A stretch of DNA of 64,000 bases from Xenorhabdus griffiniae (GCF_001028135.1 NZ_LDNM01000007.1:21263-85262); one strand, 5' to 3'; counted from the stretch's first letter, positions 53,852-63,910 are shown. Made by a program: numbers and translations. Notes: generated by a model not told the origin, from the letters alone.

Positions 53852-54197
53852 AATTCATCACGAGCAACCTGCCCCCAATGAGGTCATTGTACAACTGTAT
53901 TTAGATCCCAATCTGGATTGGTTCCGAGGGCATTTTCCCATTCAGCCACTTCTGCCGGGCGTGGCTCAAATCGATTGGGTCATGCATTATGCTCAACCCT
54001 TGCTGACACCAGACTGGTCTTTCTCTTCGATTGAAATGGTGAAATTCCAGCGTCCTTTGCTACCAGGCAACAAACTGCTATTGAACATCAAATGGGATGA
54101 AAAAAAACACCTGCTGGTCTTCCATTATGACTTAGAAACCCAGAATGGAAACGAAGGCCAGACTGCAAGCCAGGGAAAAATAAAGCTATGTCGTTGA
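53838..54197 (+). CDS. apeI: Hotdog dehydratase ApeI
   Basis: FabZ/FabA-like hotdog protein of 119 residues (GHFPIQPLLPGVAQIDW block). It pairs with ApeP to form the dehydratase in the characterised cluster. The start at 53838 lies inside the apeH end, giving coupled translation. A longer in-frame reading from 53793 is not supported. Confidence 0.85.
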   Translation: MKPIEIHHEQPAPNEVIVQLYLDPNLDWFRGHFPIQPLLPGVAQIDWVMHYAQPLLTPDWSFSSIEMVKFQRPLLPGNKLLLNIKWDEKKHLLVFHYDLETQNGNEGQTASQGKIKLCR

Positions 54198-55888
54198 GCG
54201 CGAATACAATCACTCTTTGCGTGGTTATTCCTTGTTATAATCACGGCGCGACCATGCCTGCGGTATTGGAAAGGTTATCCCCTTATCGTCTCCACTGTTT
54301 TATCGTGGATGATGGCAGTGAAGTCGAGACTCAACATCGCCTCGAAGATTTAGCACAATCCGTTCCTGATGTCACACTTATCCGCCTTGAACATAATCAG
54401 GGCAAAGGTGGTGCAGTCATGGCAGGAATGCGGGCAGCGGCGGATTCAGGGTACAGCCATGTTTTACAAGTTGATGCCGATGGTCAACATTGCCTGGAAG
54501 ATATTCCCCTGTTTTTGGCAAAGGCACATCAGTATCCCGATCACTTGATTTCCGGTAGCCCGCAATATGATGCTTCCGTGCCCAAATCCCGCCTTTATGG
54601 ACGCTATATCACCCATTTCTGGGTTTGGGTGGAAACCCTGTCTTTGTCTATTAAAGACAGTATGTGTGGCTTTCGTGTCTATCCATTGGCACCTACGCTA
54701 CAACTGTTGGCTGACAAAGATGTCGGGCATCGCATGGATTTTGATATCGAGATCATGGTGCGGCTTTATTGGCAGGGAACAGAAAATGAATTTGTGCCAA
54801 CAAAAGTCACTTATCCTGAAAATGGCCTATCCCATTTTGATGCGTTGAAGGATAACCTTAGCATCTCATGGATGCATACCCGCCTGTTTTTCGGCATGTT
54901 ACCCCGCATTCCTTCACTATTATGGCGTAAGCGCTACCATTGGTCAGATATTCAAGAGCGTAAGGGGCTGTCTGGCATGAAGTTCATGCTAGCGGTTTAC
55001 CGATGGTTTGGACGCAAGCCTTTTGAATGGTTGCTTTATCCTGTTGTTGGTTATTTCTGGCTAACTGGCGGTCTACAACGCCAGGCATCCAGCCAATATC
55101 TTGAGAGACTGAAAAAAACCTTGCAACACAGAGGGATCGCTACTCCACAAGGCCTTAATAGTTATCGCCATTATCTGCGTTTTGGCCAGGCCATGCTGGA
55201 TAAAATCGCCAGCTGGCGGGGTGACTTGAAATGGGGAAAAGATATTGAATTTGCGGAGGGTGCAGAACAAACATTGTTGGATGACAATTCAGGCGGGAAA
55301 TTATTGTTGGTTTCGCATTTGGGAGATATTGAAGTCTGCCGGGCACTGGCACAACAAGCGGGTAAACAGACTATCACTGCACTGGTTTTTACTGAACATG
55401 CTCAACGTTTCAAACAGGTCATTGAAGAAATTTCACCACAAGCGGGGATCAATTTATTGCCAGTCACGGATATAGGGGCTGATACCGCTATCATGCTGAA
55501 AGAAAAAATTGACGCTGGCGAATGGGTAGCCATTGTCGGTGATCGGATTGCCGTTAATCCTTCCAGAGGCAACACTCAACGCATCGTATGGAGTCAATTC
55601 CTTGGCTATTCTGCCCCCTTCCCGCAAGGGCCATTTATCCTCGCTTCCGTGTTGCACTGCCCTGTGCTGCTGATGTTCGCTCTTCGGCAAAATAACCAAT
55701 TCAAAATTTATTGTGAGCATTTTGCCAATCCCCTTGAATTGCCACGTAAACAGAGAGAACAAGCTTTGCAGCAAGCGGTGGATCTCTACGCTTCCCGACT
55801 GGAACATTATGCCCTGCAATCCCCGCTAGATTGGTTTAATTTTTTCGATTTTTGGCAATTGCCGTCTGCCCGAACCAATAAGGAATAA
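54188..55888 (+). CDS. apeJ: Glycosyltransferase/acyltransferase fusion ApeJ
   Basis: Two-domain membrane-associated protein of 566 residues. The N-terminal GT2 domain has VVIPCYNHG (12-20) and DADGQH (about 97-102); after a hydrophobic segment near residue 280, the C-terminal part resembles HtrB/LpxL acyltransferases with SHLGDIE (an H-x4-E active site, about residue 378). It likely links a sugar and an acyl chain to the polyene or its lipid anchor. It overlaps apeI by ten bases. Confidence 0.85.
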   Translation: MSLSANTITLCVVIPCYNHGATMPAVLERLSPYRLHCFIVDDGSEVETQHRLEDLAQSVPDVTLIRLEHNQGKGGAVMAGMRAAADSGYSHVLQVDADGQHCLEDIPLFLAKAHQYPDHLISGSPQYDASVPKSRLYGRYITHFWVWVETLSLSIKDSMCGFRVYPLAPTLQLLADKDVGHRMDFDIEIMVRLYWQGTENEFVPTKVTYPENGLSHFDALKDNLSISWMHTRLFFGMLPRIPSLLWRKRYHWSDIQERKGLSGMKFMLAVYRWFGRKPFEWLLYPVVGYFWLTGGLQRQASSQYLERLKKTLQHRGIATPQGLNSYRHYLRFGQAMLDKIASWRGDLKWGKDIEFAEGAEQTLLDDNSGGKLLLVSHLGDIEVCRALAQQAGKQTITALVFTEHAQRFKQVIEEISPQAGINLLPVTDIGADTAIMLKEKIDAGEWVAIVGDRIAVNPSRGNTQRIVWSQFLGYSAPFPQGPFILASVLHCPVLLMFALRQNNQFKIYCEHFANPLELPRKQREQALQQAVDLYASRLEHYALQSPLDWFNFFDFWQLPSARTNKE

Positions 55889-55891
55889 AAA

Positions 55892-56314
55892 ATGCTGACT
55901 GATCCTCGTTTTACTGCCGAGGTTGAATTGACAGTGCCATTTCATGATGCTGATCCCATGGGCGTTGTTTGGCATGGAAATTACTTTCGCTATTTTGAAA
56001 TTGCCCGTGAAGCCCTGATGAATCAACTCAATTATGGTTATCGAGAAATGCGTGAATCCGGCTACATTTGGCCTGTCGTTGACGCCAAAATCAAGTACCG
56101 CGCCCCCGTCCTCTTTGAACAAAAAATACGCATCAGAGCGGCCATCGAAGAATTTGAAAACCGCCTGAAAATTGCCTATCAAGTTTTTGATGCAGCAAGC
56201 GGCGAAAAAACCACTGTCGGCTACACCATTCAGGTCGCCGTTTCTCAAGAAACACAGGAAATGGGCTTTATCAGCCCAGATATTCTATTCGAACGTATGG
56301 GGATGAAGCCGTGA
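55892..56314 (+). CDS. apeK: Acyl-CoA thioesterase-like protein ApeK
   Basis: 4-hydroxybenzoyl-CoA thioesterase family hotdog protein, 140 residues, with the catalytic Asp in DADPMGVVWHGNYFRYFE (split across residues 19-36). It may release or edit polyene chains. It begins three bases after the apeJ stop and its TGA overlaps the GTG start of apeL. Confidence 0.87.
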   Translation: MLTDPRFTAEVELTVPFHDADPMGVVWHGNYFRYFEIAREALMNQLNYGYREMRESGYIWPVVDAKIKYRAPVLFEQKIRIRAAIEEFENRLKIAYQVFDAASGEKTTVGYTIQVAVSQETQEMGFISPDILFERMGMKP

Positions 56315-56934
56315 AAAAATGGCGCTGGATATTGCTGTTCCTGACAACAAGCTTCATGGCAATCAATAATATGGCATATGCCATCACCCTTGAGGAATTA
56401 CAACAGCGGTTTGCTCACCAACCCGTTGTGCGAGCGCACTTCACACAAGTGCGGCAAATTCAAGGTATGTCTCAACCCCTGTCTTCCAGTGGTCAAATGC
56501 TGGTTTCACAACATAAAGGGCTATGGTGGCATCAGCAAAAACCGTTTCCACTGACACTGTTGCTGGATGACAACCATATGGTACAAGCCATGTCAGGGCA
56601 AACACCCCAAGTGGTCACCGCTGATTCTAATCCACAACTGTTTCAGTTCAACCATCTGATGCGAGCACTGTTTCAGGCCGATCGTGCTGTGCTGGAAGAA
56701 AATTTCAAAATCGAATTCAACGACCTTGGGCAGGAAAAATGGCGCTTGGTACTGACACCCAAAACATCTCCTTTGGATAAGCTTTTCACGGCGATTACGC
56801 TAAACGGTCAAACCCACCTTGGTGCTATTTTACTGACTGATCGCCAGGGAGATCGTACAGAACTCTCTTTTACCCAACACCAATTAACACCAGAGACGCT
56901 GAGTCATGAAGAAAAGCAACACTTCAAATTCTGA
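56311..56934 (+). CDS. apeL: LolA-like periplasmic carrier ApeL
   Basis: Outer-membrane-lipoprotein-carrier-like protein with a signal peptide ending at AYA (about residue 24); 207 residues. The start is GTG, overlapping the apeK stop. LolA-type beta-barrel proteins bind lipids in the periplasm, so a role in ferrying the polyene lipid to the outer membrane is likely. The 3' end overlaps apeM by 29 bases. Confidence 0.85.
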   Translation: MKKWRWILLFLTTSFMAINNMAYAITLEELQQRFAHQPVVRAHFTQVRQIQGMSQPLSSSGQMLVSQHKGLWWHQQKPFPLTLLLDDNHMVQAMSGQTPQVVTADSNPQLFQFNHLMRALFQADRAVLEENFKIEFNDLGQEKWRLVLTPKTSPLDKLFTAITLNGQTHLGAILLTDRQGDRTELSFTQHQLTPETLSHEEKQHFKF

Positions 56935-59230
56935 GCCACGTCGGTGGGCACTACTCTGGTTGTTAACATGCACTATTCTGCTGATATGGCTGGCCATCTT
57001 GTTACCTCAATCTCGCCTGTCCACCAGCGTATTGGCATTATTGCCGGCGCAAAATGCGGGAAACATGCCTCCCGCCTTGCAAGAAGAGTTCATGCAACGT
57101 CTTGATCGCCAATTGGTGTGGATGGTCAGTCCGGGAAAAAATGGGGAGACTGCCCCTGCACAATACTGGCTGGAGCATTTGCAAAAAACGCCATTTCTGA
57201 CCAATGTCAAAGGGCCAATGACGGCAGAGCAACAACAAGCATGGGGGCGTTTTTACTATGAACACCGTAATGCAATGCTCGATCCTGCTACCCGTGACAG
57301 GCTGAAAGATGATGGTAATCAGCAAGCAAACTGGATCTTATCTCAGATTTATTCCGCCTTTTCTGGTGTCAGTGGAAAAGAACTCAATAATGATCCCTTC
57401 ATGCTGGTCAGAGGCTCACAACTGGCACTCCAGCAGACATCCAGTCAATTACGGCTTCAAAGTGGCTGGTTAGTTGCCAAAGATAATTCGGGAAGAAGCT
57501 GGTACTTACTTCATGGCGAGCTAAAAAGCGCTTCCTTTGATATGCAGCAAAGCCATCATGCTGTCACTGAGTTGAGTCAGATACAGCAGTCTCTGGAAGC
57601 TCAATTTCCTGATGCTAAAGTGATTTCACGGGGAACCCTGTTTTACAGCGATTACGCCACCCAACAAGCAAAACACGATATTTCAACATTGGGCAGCGCC
57701 ACAGTGCTCGGTGTATTGCTACTCATCTACACCGTTTTTCGCTCCCTGAAACCTTTATTGCTGTGCGTTCTCTCCATCAGTATCGGTGCTTTGGCTGGTA
57801 CTGTCGTAACGTTAGGGATCTTTGGCGAACTGCATTTCATGACGTTGGTGATGAGCATCAGTATTATCGGCATTTCCGCTGACTACGCTATTTACTATCT
57901 AACAGAACGCATGGTACATGGTCAGGAAATGACGTCATGGCAAAGTATGCAGAAAGTCTTGCCTGCCTTATTAATGGCATTGGCAACCACTGTCATTGCC
58001 TATCTAATCATGATGTTTGCACCTTTTCCCGGTCTACGCCAATTGGCGGTGTTTGCTGCTGCGGGGTTAACCGCTTCCTGCTTAACCGTCATTTGTTGGT
58101 ATCCCCGACTTGCTAAAAACCTGCCCGTACGCCCCATTCCGGCCATGATCATGTTAATGCGTTGGCTGGCATCATGGAGACGCAATCGGCTGTTTTATAT
58201 GGGATTACCTATAATGTTGGCGATTTTTGCCGTACTGGGAATTTCCCGTTTGCAGATCAATGATGACATTGCCCAATTACAGGCGCTACCACAAGATATC
58301 CATCAACAGGAAAAACACATTTCCGCGTTAACCGGACAGCGCAGTGATCAGAAGTGGTTCGTTATTTATGGCGATAATGCAGAGCAAACATTGCAACGGC
58401 TGGAATCCTTTATTCCCAAATTGGATACAGAAAAACAGCAAGGTAATATCAGCCATTACCAACGGTTTCCTCTCTCCTCTCTTGCTCAACAACATCAAGA
58501 TCTTGCGCTGATCAAGGCGGCTACACCCAATATCGTAGCTCGGTTGACAGAAGCAGGATTAACAGTGAAACAACCAGATACTCACGCTATGACTGTGACG
58601 CCGAATGACTGGCTTAACAGTGCAGTTAGTGAAGGTTGGCGGTTGATGTGGATAACCCTGCCAAATGGCCACAGCGGCGTTCTGCTCCCGGTCACTGGCG
58701 TTAAAAACAGTGTCTTGATGCGTCAATTGGCAGAACAACAGGAAGGGATCAGTTGGGTTGATCGCAAGCTGGCTTTCGATGAGATGTTTCAATTCTATCG
58801 AACCATACTTGGCTGGCTGTTAGCAGGTTCAATCATCCTGATCGCTACCAGTTACATAGCACGGCTTGGCCTGCGTCGTGGCGTCATCAGCATATTACCA
58901 TCACTGCTGTCCCTCGGCTGTGGGCTGGCGGTTCTCGGTTTTAGTGGTCATAGCCTTAACTTATTTTCAATATTAGCTCTGGTTCTGGTGCTGGGTATTG
59001 GCATCAACTACACCCTGTTTTTCAGCAATCCTCGGGGCACTCCGCTAACCTCTCTATTGGCGATCAGCGTAGCAATGTGTACTTCATTGCTCACGCTGGG
59101 CATGTTGATGTTCAGCAACACCCAGGCAATCAGTAGTTTTGGTATCGTGTTATGCAGTGGGATCTTTACGGCTTTCCTGCTATCACCACTGGCAATAGCG
59201 AAACACCAAAAAAGGGAGAAGCAATCATGA
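56906..59230 (+). CDS. apeM: MMPL/RND-type exporter ApeM
   Basis: Large inner membrane transporter of 774 residues with two halves, each a periplasmic domain followed by a bundle of helices (the first ending near residue 420, the second beginning near residue 640). The pattern is that of MMPL lipid exporters such as those of mycobacteria. It probably moves the finished polyene lipid across the inner membrane for ApeL. Its stop overlaps the apeN start. Confidence 0.87.
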   Translation: MKKSNTSNSEPRRWALLWLLTCTILLIWLAILLPQSRLSTSVLALLPAQNAGNMPPALQEEFMQRLDRQLVWMVSPGKNGETAPAQYWLEHLQKTPFLTNVKGPMTAEQQQAWGRFYYEHRNAMLDPATRDRLKDDGNQQANWILSQIYSAFSGVSGKELNNDPFMLVRGSQLALQQTSSQLRLQSGWLVAKDNSGRSWYLLHGELKSASFDMQQSHHAVTELSQIQQSLEAQFPDAKVISRGTLFYSDYATQQAKHDISTLGSATVLGVLLLIYTVFRSLKPLLLCVLSISIGALAGTVVTLGIFGELHFMTLVMSISIIGISADYAIYYLTERMVHGQEMTSWQSMQKVLPALLMALATTVIAYLIMMFAPFPGLRQLAVFAAAGLTASCLTVICWYPRLAKNLPVRPIPAMIMLMRWLASWRRNRLFYMGLPIMLAIFAVLGISRLQINDDIAQLQALPQDIHQQEKHISALTGQRSDQKWFVIYGDNAEQTLQRLESFIPKLDTEKQQGNISHYQRFPLSSLAQQHQDLALIKAATPNIVARLTEAGLTVKQPDTHAMTVTPNDWLNSAVSEGWRLMWITLPNGHSGVLLPVTGVKNSVLMRQLAEQQEGISWVDRKLAFDEMFQFYRTILGWLLAGSIILIATSYIARLGLRRGVISILPSLLSLGCGLAVLGFSGHSLNLFSILALVLVLGIGINYTLFFSNPRGTPLTSLLAISVAMCTSLLTLGMLMFSNTQAISSFGIVLCSGIFTAFLLSPLAIAKHQKREKQS

Positions 59231-59790
59231 CACGGTTACTCATCCTGTCTTTGACCTGCCTGTTGGCAGCTTGTACGAGCGCACCACAAAACGCCCCCCC
59301 CAGTGCATGGCTGAAACCGGGTGTCCGTGTTTTATTACCGGAGCCAACCATAACGCCTGCCATTAATGAACAGCAATTGTTAACAGCTACCGTAAAAGGC
59401 AAACAACAATCATTGATTGTGCTGCTTAATGCTGATAAGCAACACCTGTCACTGGCAGGGTTGTCTTCGTTAGGTATCCGGTTATTCAAATTAGATTACG
59501 ACAAAAATGGCGTTCATACCGAACAATCTATTGTCTTGCCGGAACTTCCCCCTGCCAACCAAGTCTTGGCCGATATTATGCTCAGTTACTGGCCAGCTTC
59601 CGCTTGGCAAAATCGATTGCCTGATGGCTGGAGGCTCAAAGAGAGCAGCAATCTCCGACAACTCTATGATAAAAAAGAAAAATTAATCACAGAAATTTAT
59701 TATGATACCCAAAATGGCAAACGACGCCCGATTCGCGTCCAGCAATTCGTTTTCGGTTATGACATCGCCATTCAGCATTTAGAAGAGTAA
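59227..59790 (+). CDS. apeN: DUF3261 lipoprotein ApeN
   Basis: Lipoprotein of 187 residues with signal peptide and lipobox LLAAC (Cys16) followed by TSAPQ. It belongs to the DUF3261 family, always in aryl polyene clusters; an outer membrane part of the transport route is likely. The ATG at 59227 overlaps the apeM stop (ATGA). Confidence 0.85.
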   Translation: MTRLLILSLTCLLAACTSAPQNAPPSAWLKPGVRVLLPEPTITPAINEQQLLTATVKGKQQSLIVLLNADKQHLSLAGLSSLGIRLFKLDYDKNGVHTEQSIVLPELPPANQVLADIMLSYWPASAWQNRLPDGWRLKESSNLRQLYDKKEKLITEIYYDTQNGKRRPIRVQQFVFGYDIAIQHLEE

Positions 59791-59793
59791 GAC

Positions 59794-60960
59794 ATGATTT
59801 ATATTTCCGCCGTGGGTATGCTCAATGCCTTAGGCAATAATGTGGATGAGATTGCACAGAATCTCGTGCTTAATCAAGCGCCGGGAATGTATGAGCGTTC
59901 AGGCTGGTTACAACCCGACAAAACCTGCTGCCTGGGCGGCGTTGACGCTGAATTACCCGTCATTCCTGACAGCCTGTTTCAGCACAACAGCCGCAATAAT
60001 CGCTTGTTACTGGCTGCCTTGATGCAAATAAAACCACAAGTGGACGAAGCCATCGCCCACTACGGTCGGGAACGCATCGCGGTGATTATGGGAACCAGCA
60101 CATCCGGTCTCGACGAAGGTGATCAGCATGTCAGTCGCACAATGCATCAGCAACCCAATGAGCATTACCATTATTACCAACAAGAATTGGGCGATCCTTC
60201 CCGCTTTCTTGCCAGCTACCTGAACATTGATGGGCCTGCATTTACCCTCTCCACAGCCTGTTCATCCAGTTCACGCGCGATTATCAGCGGTCAACGCCTG
60301 ATTGAAATGGGGCTGGCGGATATCGCCATTGTTGGTGGTGCGGACACATTGAGCCGTATGCCAATCAATGGCTTCAATAGCCTGGAATCCATTTCTCCCA
60401 CCTTGTGTGCCCCCTTTTGTGAGGATCGCCGGGGCATTACTATTGGAGAAGCCTCTGCATTGCTGCTGCTAACGCGAGAACCCCAACCGATAGCCTTACT
60501 CGGCGTAGGAGAATCAAGTGATGCATGGCATATGTCAGCCCCTCATCCTGAAGGAAAAGGGGCCATTGAAGCTATCAATATGGCACTGAGAAATGCCGGA
60601 CTCTCTCCAGCCGAAATCGGTTACATTAACCTGCACGGAACAGGCACGAAATTAAATGATCAGATGGAGTCGATTGTCATCAATCACATTTTTGGTGAAA
60701 ACACGCCATGCAGCTCCACCAAGTATTTAACCGGTCATACTCTTGGTGCCGCAGGTGCCTGTGAAGCGGGGCTTTGCTGGTTACTGCTCACACGTCACTT
60801 ACCACTGCCTGCACAGGATTTTTCACGCTCAGGCAGAGATACCTCTCTGCCTGCTTGTGGTTTGTTAACCCAATCACAAGCCCTGAAAAAACCGATTGTC
60901 ATGTCAAATTCTTTTGCTTTTGGTGGCAACAATACCAGCCTGATTTTGGGAGCTGCATAA
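59794..60960 (+). CDS. apeO: Beta-ketoacyl synthase ApeO
   Basis: Active condensing enzyme of 388 residues with Cys156 (TACSSSSRA), His281 (NLHGTGT) and His315 (LTGHTLGAAG). In the characterised cluster it forms a dimer with the KS-like ApeC for chain extension. Starts three bases after apeN and its stop overlaps the apeP start (TAATG). Confidence 0.9.
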   Translation: MIYISAVGMLNALGNNVDEIAQNLVLNQAPGMYERSGWLQPDKTCCLGGVDAELPVIPDSLFQHNSRNNRLLLAALMQIKPQVDEAIAHYGRERIAVIMGTSTSGLDEGDQHVSRTMHQQPNEHYHYYQQELGDPSRFLASYLNIDGPAFTLSTACSSSSRAIISGQRLIEMGLADIAIVGGADTLSRMPINGFNSLESISPTLCAPFCEDRRGITIGEASALLLLTREPQPIALLGVGESSDAWHMSAPHPEGKGAIEAINMALRNAGLSPAEIGYINLHGTGTKLNDQMESIVINHIFGENTPCSSTKYLTGHTLGAAGACEAGLCWLLLTRHLPLPAQDFSRSGRDTSLPACGLLTQSQALKKPIVMSNSFAFGGNNTSLILGAA

Positions 60961-61439
60961 TGCCTGATTATTTACCAGTCGATCGTTATCTCCCACATGA
61001 ATCCCCCATGGTGTTACTGGAAAACGTGCTCAACGTATCCAGCAATTATGTCCATTGTCAGGTCACAGTCAGCCAAGAGGGTGTTTTATCCCCTTTCCTC
61101 AATGAGGAAGGCCATCTGCCGGGTTGGTTTGCCATTGAAATCATGGCCCAAACCATTGGCGTCTGGTCTGGCTGGCATCGCAAGGAAAGAAAAGAGGAAG
61201 ATTCCGCCCTGGGCATGTTACTGGGCGGACGTGCAGTACGGTGCCGAGTACCCGCTTTCACACCAAACAGTGTTTTGGATATTCAGATGAATTTAATACT
61301 GCAAGATGAAAAAATTGGCAGTTTTGAAGGTGAAATCAGTTGCAATGGCACCGTACTGGTGACAGGCCGTCTGAACACCTATCAACCTAACAAAACAGAA
61401 CTCATACAACTCACAAATAAACAGGATGGAGTAGCATAA
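60960..61439 (+). CDS. apeP: Dehydratase ApeP
   Basis: FabA/FabZ-like hotdog dehydratase of 159 residues that acts with ApeI. The ATG overlaps the apeO stop by one base; a longer in-frame reading from 60774 runs inside apeO. The conserved helix WFAIEIMAQTIGVWSGWH is present (about 57-74). Its stop overlaps the apeQ start by one base. Confidence 0.88.
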   Translation: MPDYLPVDRYLPHESPMVLLENVLNVSSNYVHCQVTVSQEGVLSPFLNEEGHLPGWFAIEIMAQTIGVWSGWHRKERKEEDSALGMLLGGRAVRCRVPAFTPNSVLDIQMNLILQDEKIGSFEGEISCNGTVLVTGRLNTYQPNKTELIQLTNKQDGVA

Positions 61440-62167
61440 TGCGTTCAGTTTTAGTGACCGGTGCCAGCAAAGGGATAGGCCGATCAATTGCCTGCCGACT
61501 GGCGGCAGAGGGTTTTACTGTCATCGTACATTATCACCGCGATGCTAAAGGTGCGGAAGAGACACTGGAACACATTCAGGCAAACGGAGGCAGTGGCCGT
61601 ATTCTGCCTTTTGATGTTTCGGATCGAATGACCTGCCGTGAAAAACTGGAAAAGGACATCGAAACTCACGGCGCTTACTATGGCATCATCTGCAATGCAG
61701 GGATCGCCAAAGATGGTGCTTTCCCAACACTGGAAGGCAATGACTGGGATAGTGTCATTCATACCAATTTAGATGGCTTCTACAATGTTATCCATCCTTG
61801 TGTCATGCCGATGATCGGCTTACGGCAAGGAGGACGCATCATCACCTTATCGTCGGTGTCTGGTTTGATGGGCAATCGTGGACAAGTCAATTACAGCGCA
61901 GCTAAAGCCGGGATTATCGGCGCCACAAAAGCGCTGGCAATCGAATTGGCGAAAAGAAAAATCACCGTGAACTGTATTGCACCTGGCCTGATTGGGACAG
62001 ACATGATTCAAATGGAAGAAATGGCTTTGAAAGAAGCGATGAATATGATCCCAATGAAACGCATGGGACAAGTGGAAGAAGTGGCTGGTCTTGCTAGCTA
62101 CTTGATGTCTGATATTGCGGGATATGTAACCCGTCAAGTCATCTCAATCAACGGGGGGATGCTATGA
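61439..62167 (+). CDS. apeQ: Ketoreductase ApeQ (FabG-like SDR)
   Basis: Short-chain dehydrogenase/reductase of 242 residues. The NADPH motif TGASKGIG is at 7-14, and the catalytic Tyr152/Lys156 are in YSAAKAG. It reduces the beta-keto group before dehydration. It overlaps apeR by four bases. Confidence 0.9.
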   Translation: MRSVLVTGASKGIGRSIACRLAAEGFTVIVHYHRDAKGAEETLEHIQANGGSGRILPFDVSDRMTCREKLEKDIETHGAYYGIICNAGIAKDGAFPTLEGNDWDSVIHTNLDGFYNVIHPCVMPMIGLRQGGRIITLSSVSGLMGNRGQVNYSAAKAGIIGATKALAIELAKRKITVNCIAPGLIGTDMIQMEEMALKEAMNMIPMKRMGQVEEVAGLASYLMSDIAGYVTRQVISINGGML

Positions 62168-63414
62168 ACCACAATGCTATATTCCAGCCCCGCAGGGTCG
62201 TGATTACGGGAATGGGCGGCATTACCGCATTGGGGCACAATTGGCAATCTGTTTCCGCAGAATTGAAAGCTGGCATTAATGCCGTTCAACAGATGCCAGC
62301 GTGGGCAGAATATGATGGGCTTAATACCCATCTTGGGGCACCGGTTACGGATTTTATTTTACCCGAACATTATACCCGCAAACGCATTCGTTCTATGGGG
62401 CGTGTTTCCCTGATGTCAACGCGCGCCACAGAACTGGCTTTAGAAAGGGCAGGTTTACTCAATGATCCAATACTGACCCATGGAGAAACAGGTATTGCCT
62501 ATGGTTCTTCTACGGGCAGTACCAAACCCGTTAGCGAATTTGCCACCATGCTGACTGAAAAGCATACCAATAACATCACAGGCACAACCTATGTGCAAAT
62601 GATGCCTCATACAACAGCCGTCAACACGGGGTTGTTCTTTGGCTTACGTGGCCGAGTGATCCCAACCTCAAGTGCCTGTACATCTGGCAGTCAGGCGATT
62701 GGGTACGCGTGGGAAGCTATCCGCCACGGCTATCAAACCGTGATGGTCGCAGGTGGAGCTGAAGAGTTGTGTCCATCCGAAGCGGCAGTCTTTGATACGC
62801 TGTTTGCCACCAGCCAGAAAAATGAAGCACCGAAAACCACACCGTCTCCCTTTGATGTTAACCGTGATGGACTGGTGATTGGTGAAGGTGCAGGCACCTT
62901 GATCCTTGAAGACCTGGAGCACGCCAAAGCACGTGGTGCCAAGATTTACGGTGAAATCATCGGATTTGCCACTAACTGTGATGCTTCTCATATCACCCAA
63001 CCAAAATCTGAAACCATGCAGATATGCATTGAAATGGCACTGAAATCAGCGGGATTACAGCCAGCTGATATCGGTTACATCAGCGCCCACGGTACTGCAA
63101 CCGATCGGGGAGATGTGGCAGAGAGCCAAGCGACGACCCATATTTTTGGCAATCAAACACCTATTTCTTCACTGAAAAGTTATTTCGGTCATACGCTAGG
63201 GGCTTGTGGTGCCCTTGAAGCATGGTTAAGCCTGGAAATGATGAACGAAGGCTGGTTTGCCCCAACAATCAATCTCAATGAGATTGATCCCGCCTGTGGG
63301 GAGTTGGATTACATTATGCATCAACCGCGTAAAATCCAAACCGAGTTTATCCAAAGCAATAACTTTGCCTTTGGTGGAATCAATACCTCGATTGTGATCC
63401 GTCGTTGGAATTAA
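62164..63414 (+). CDS. apeR: Beta-ketoacyl synthase ApeR
   Basis: Second active ketosynthase, 416 residues, with Cys172 (SSACTSGSQA), His309 (SAHGTATD) and His343 (SYFGHTLGACGA). In the characterised cluster it works as a homodimer, separate from ApeO-ApeC. It is the last gene of the operon and is followed by a large terminator-like hairpin. Confidence 0.9.
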   Translation: MNHNAIFQPRRVVITGMGGITALGHNWQSVSAELKAGINAVQQMPAWAEYDGLNTHLGAPVTDFILPEHYTRKRIRSMGRVSLMSTRATELALERAGLLNDPILTHGETGIAYGSSTGSTKPVSEFATMLTEKHTNNITGTTYVQMMPHTTAVNTGLFFGLRGRVIPTSSACTSGSQAIGYAWEAIRHGYQTVMVAGGAEELCPSEAAVFDTLFATSQKNEAPKTTPSPFDVNRDGLVIGEGAGTLILEDLEHAKARGAKIYGEIIGFATNCDASHITQPKSETMQICIEMALKSAGLQPADIGYISAHGTATDRGDVAESQATTHIFGNQTPISSLKSYFGHTLGACGALEAWLSLEMMNEGWFAPTINLNEIDPACGELDYIMHQPRKIQTEFIQSNNFAFGGINTSIVIRRWN

Positions 63415-63495
63415 TGATGATGGACAGATTTCCCGAGAAAACGCGGCGGAAAATATCGCGCTATTGAAACCTTAAATAGACCGAGACAGGAAGAT

Positions 63496-63566
63496 AGGCT
63501 TCATTACGACGTGGTTTTGATTTATGCTTTGGCAATCATTATCAATTCACAAATGAAGCCTTTTTT
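63496..63566 (+). terminator. Terminator-like structure after apeR
   Basis: AGGCTTCATT (63496-63505) is complementary to AATGAAGCCT (63552-63561), followed by a run of T. The loop of 46 bases is long, so the fold is less certain. It closes the pigment operon. Confidence 0.5.
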
Positions 63567-63604
63567 ATATTAAAATAAAGAGTTACCACTTAAAATCCTG
63601 TATA

Positions 63605-63910
63605 TTATTCCCAATAACCACCCCCTGTGATTGAGGCAGATATTGTTCCTAATCCAGTGCCACTAAATTGTGCATATTTATCTAAATCTGCATTTAAAAA
63701 ACTTACGGCAATAGTGAGAGGTGTTACAAGTGCGGCAAAGACTTTCGCTTGCTGATAAATTATATTAATATCATCCACACTGAAAAAAAACTCACCGGAA
63801 AAATTTCCTTTTCCTGGAAATCCCAATCCTCCTCCTTTTCCGTGAAAAGTTTTCGCCCCATCAACTTCCAGGGTAAATGTATAATAAAAAAAGTAACTAG
63901 TTAAGTACAA
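63605..63910 (-). pseudogene. VapA-family virulence-associated protein, 5' end missing
   Basis: The 101-residue frame aligns with the C-terminal domain of the Rhodococcus VapA/VapB family by eye: a GKGGGLGFPGKGNFSG block, the DDINIIYQ block, and a glycine-rich end TGGGYWE. No ATG starts it: the only near start is TTG at 63910, and reading back in frame gives 17 further codons (THIYNATL among them) before a TAA. The N-terminal part is therefore lost or the gene is disrupted near the window edge. Not recognised with certainty. Confidence 0.5.

Noticed and set aside
61058..61261. Minus-strand frames within the aryl polyene genes
   Set aside because: All are shadows of the plus-strand operon.
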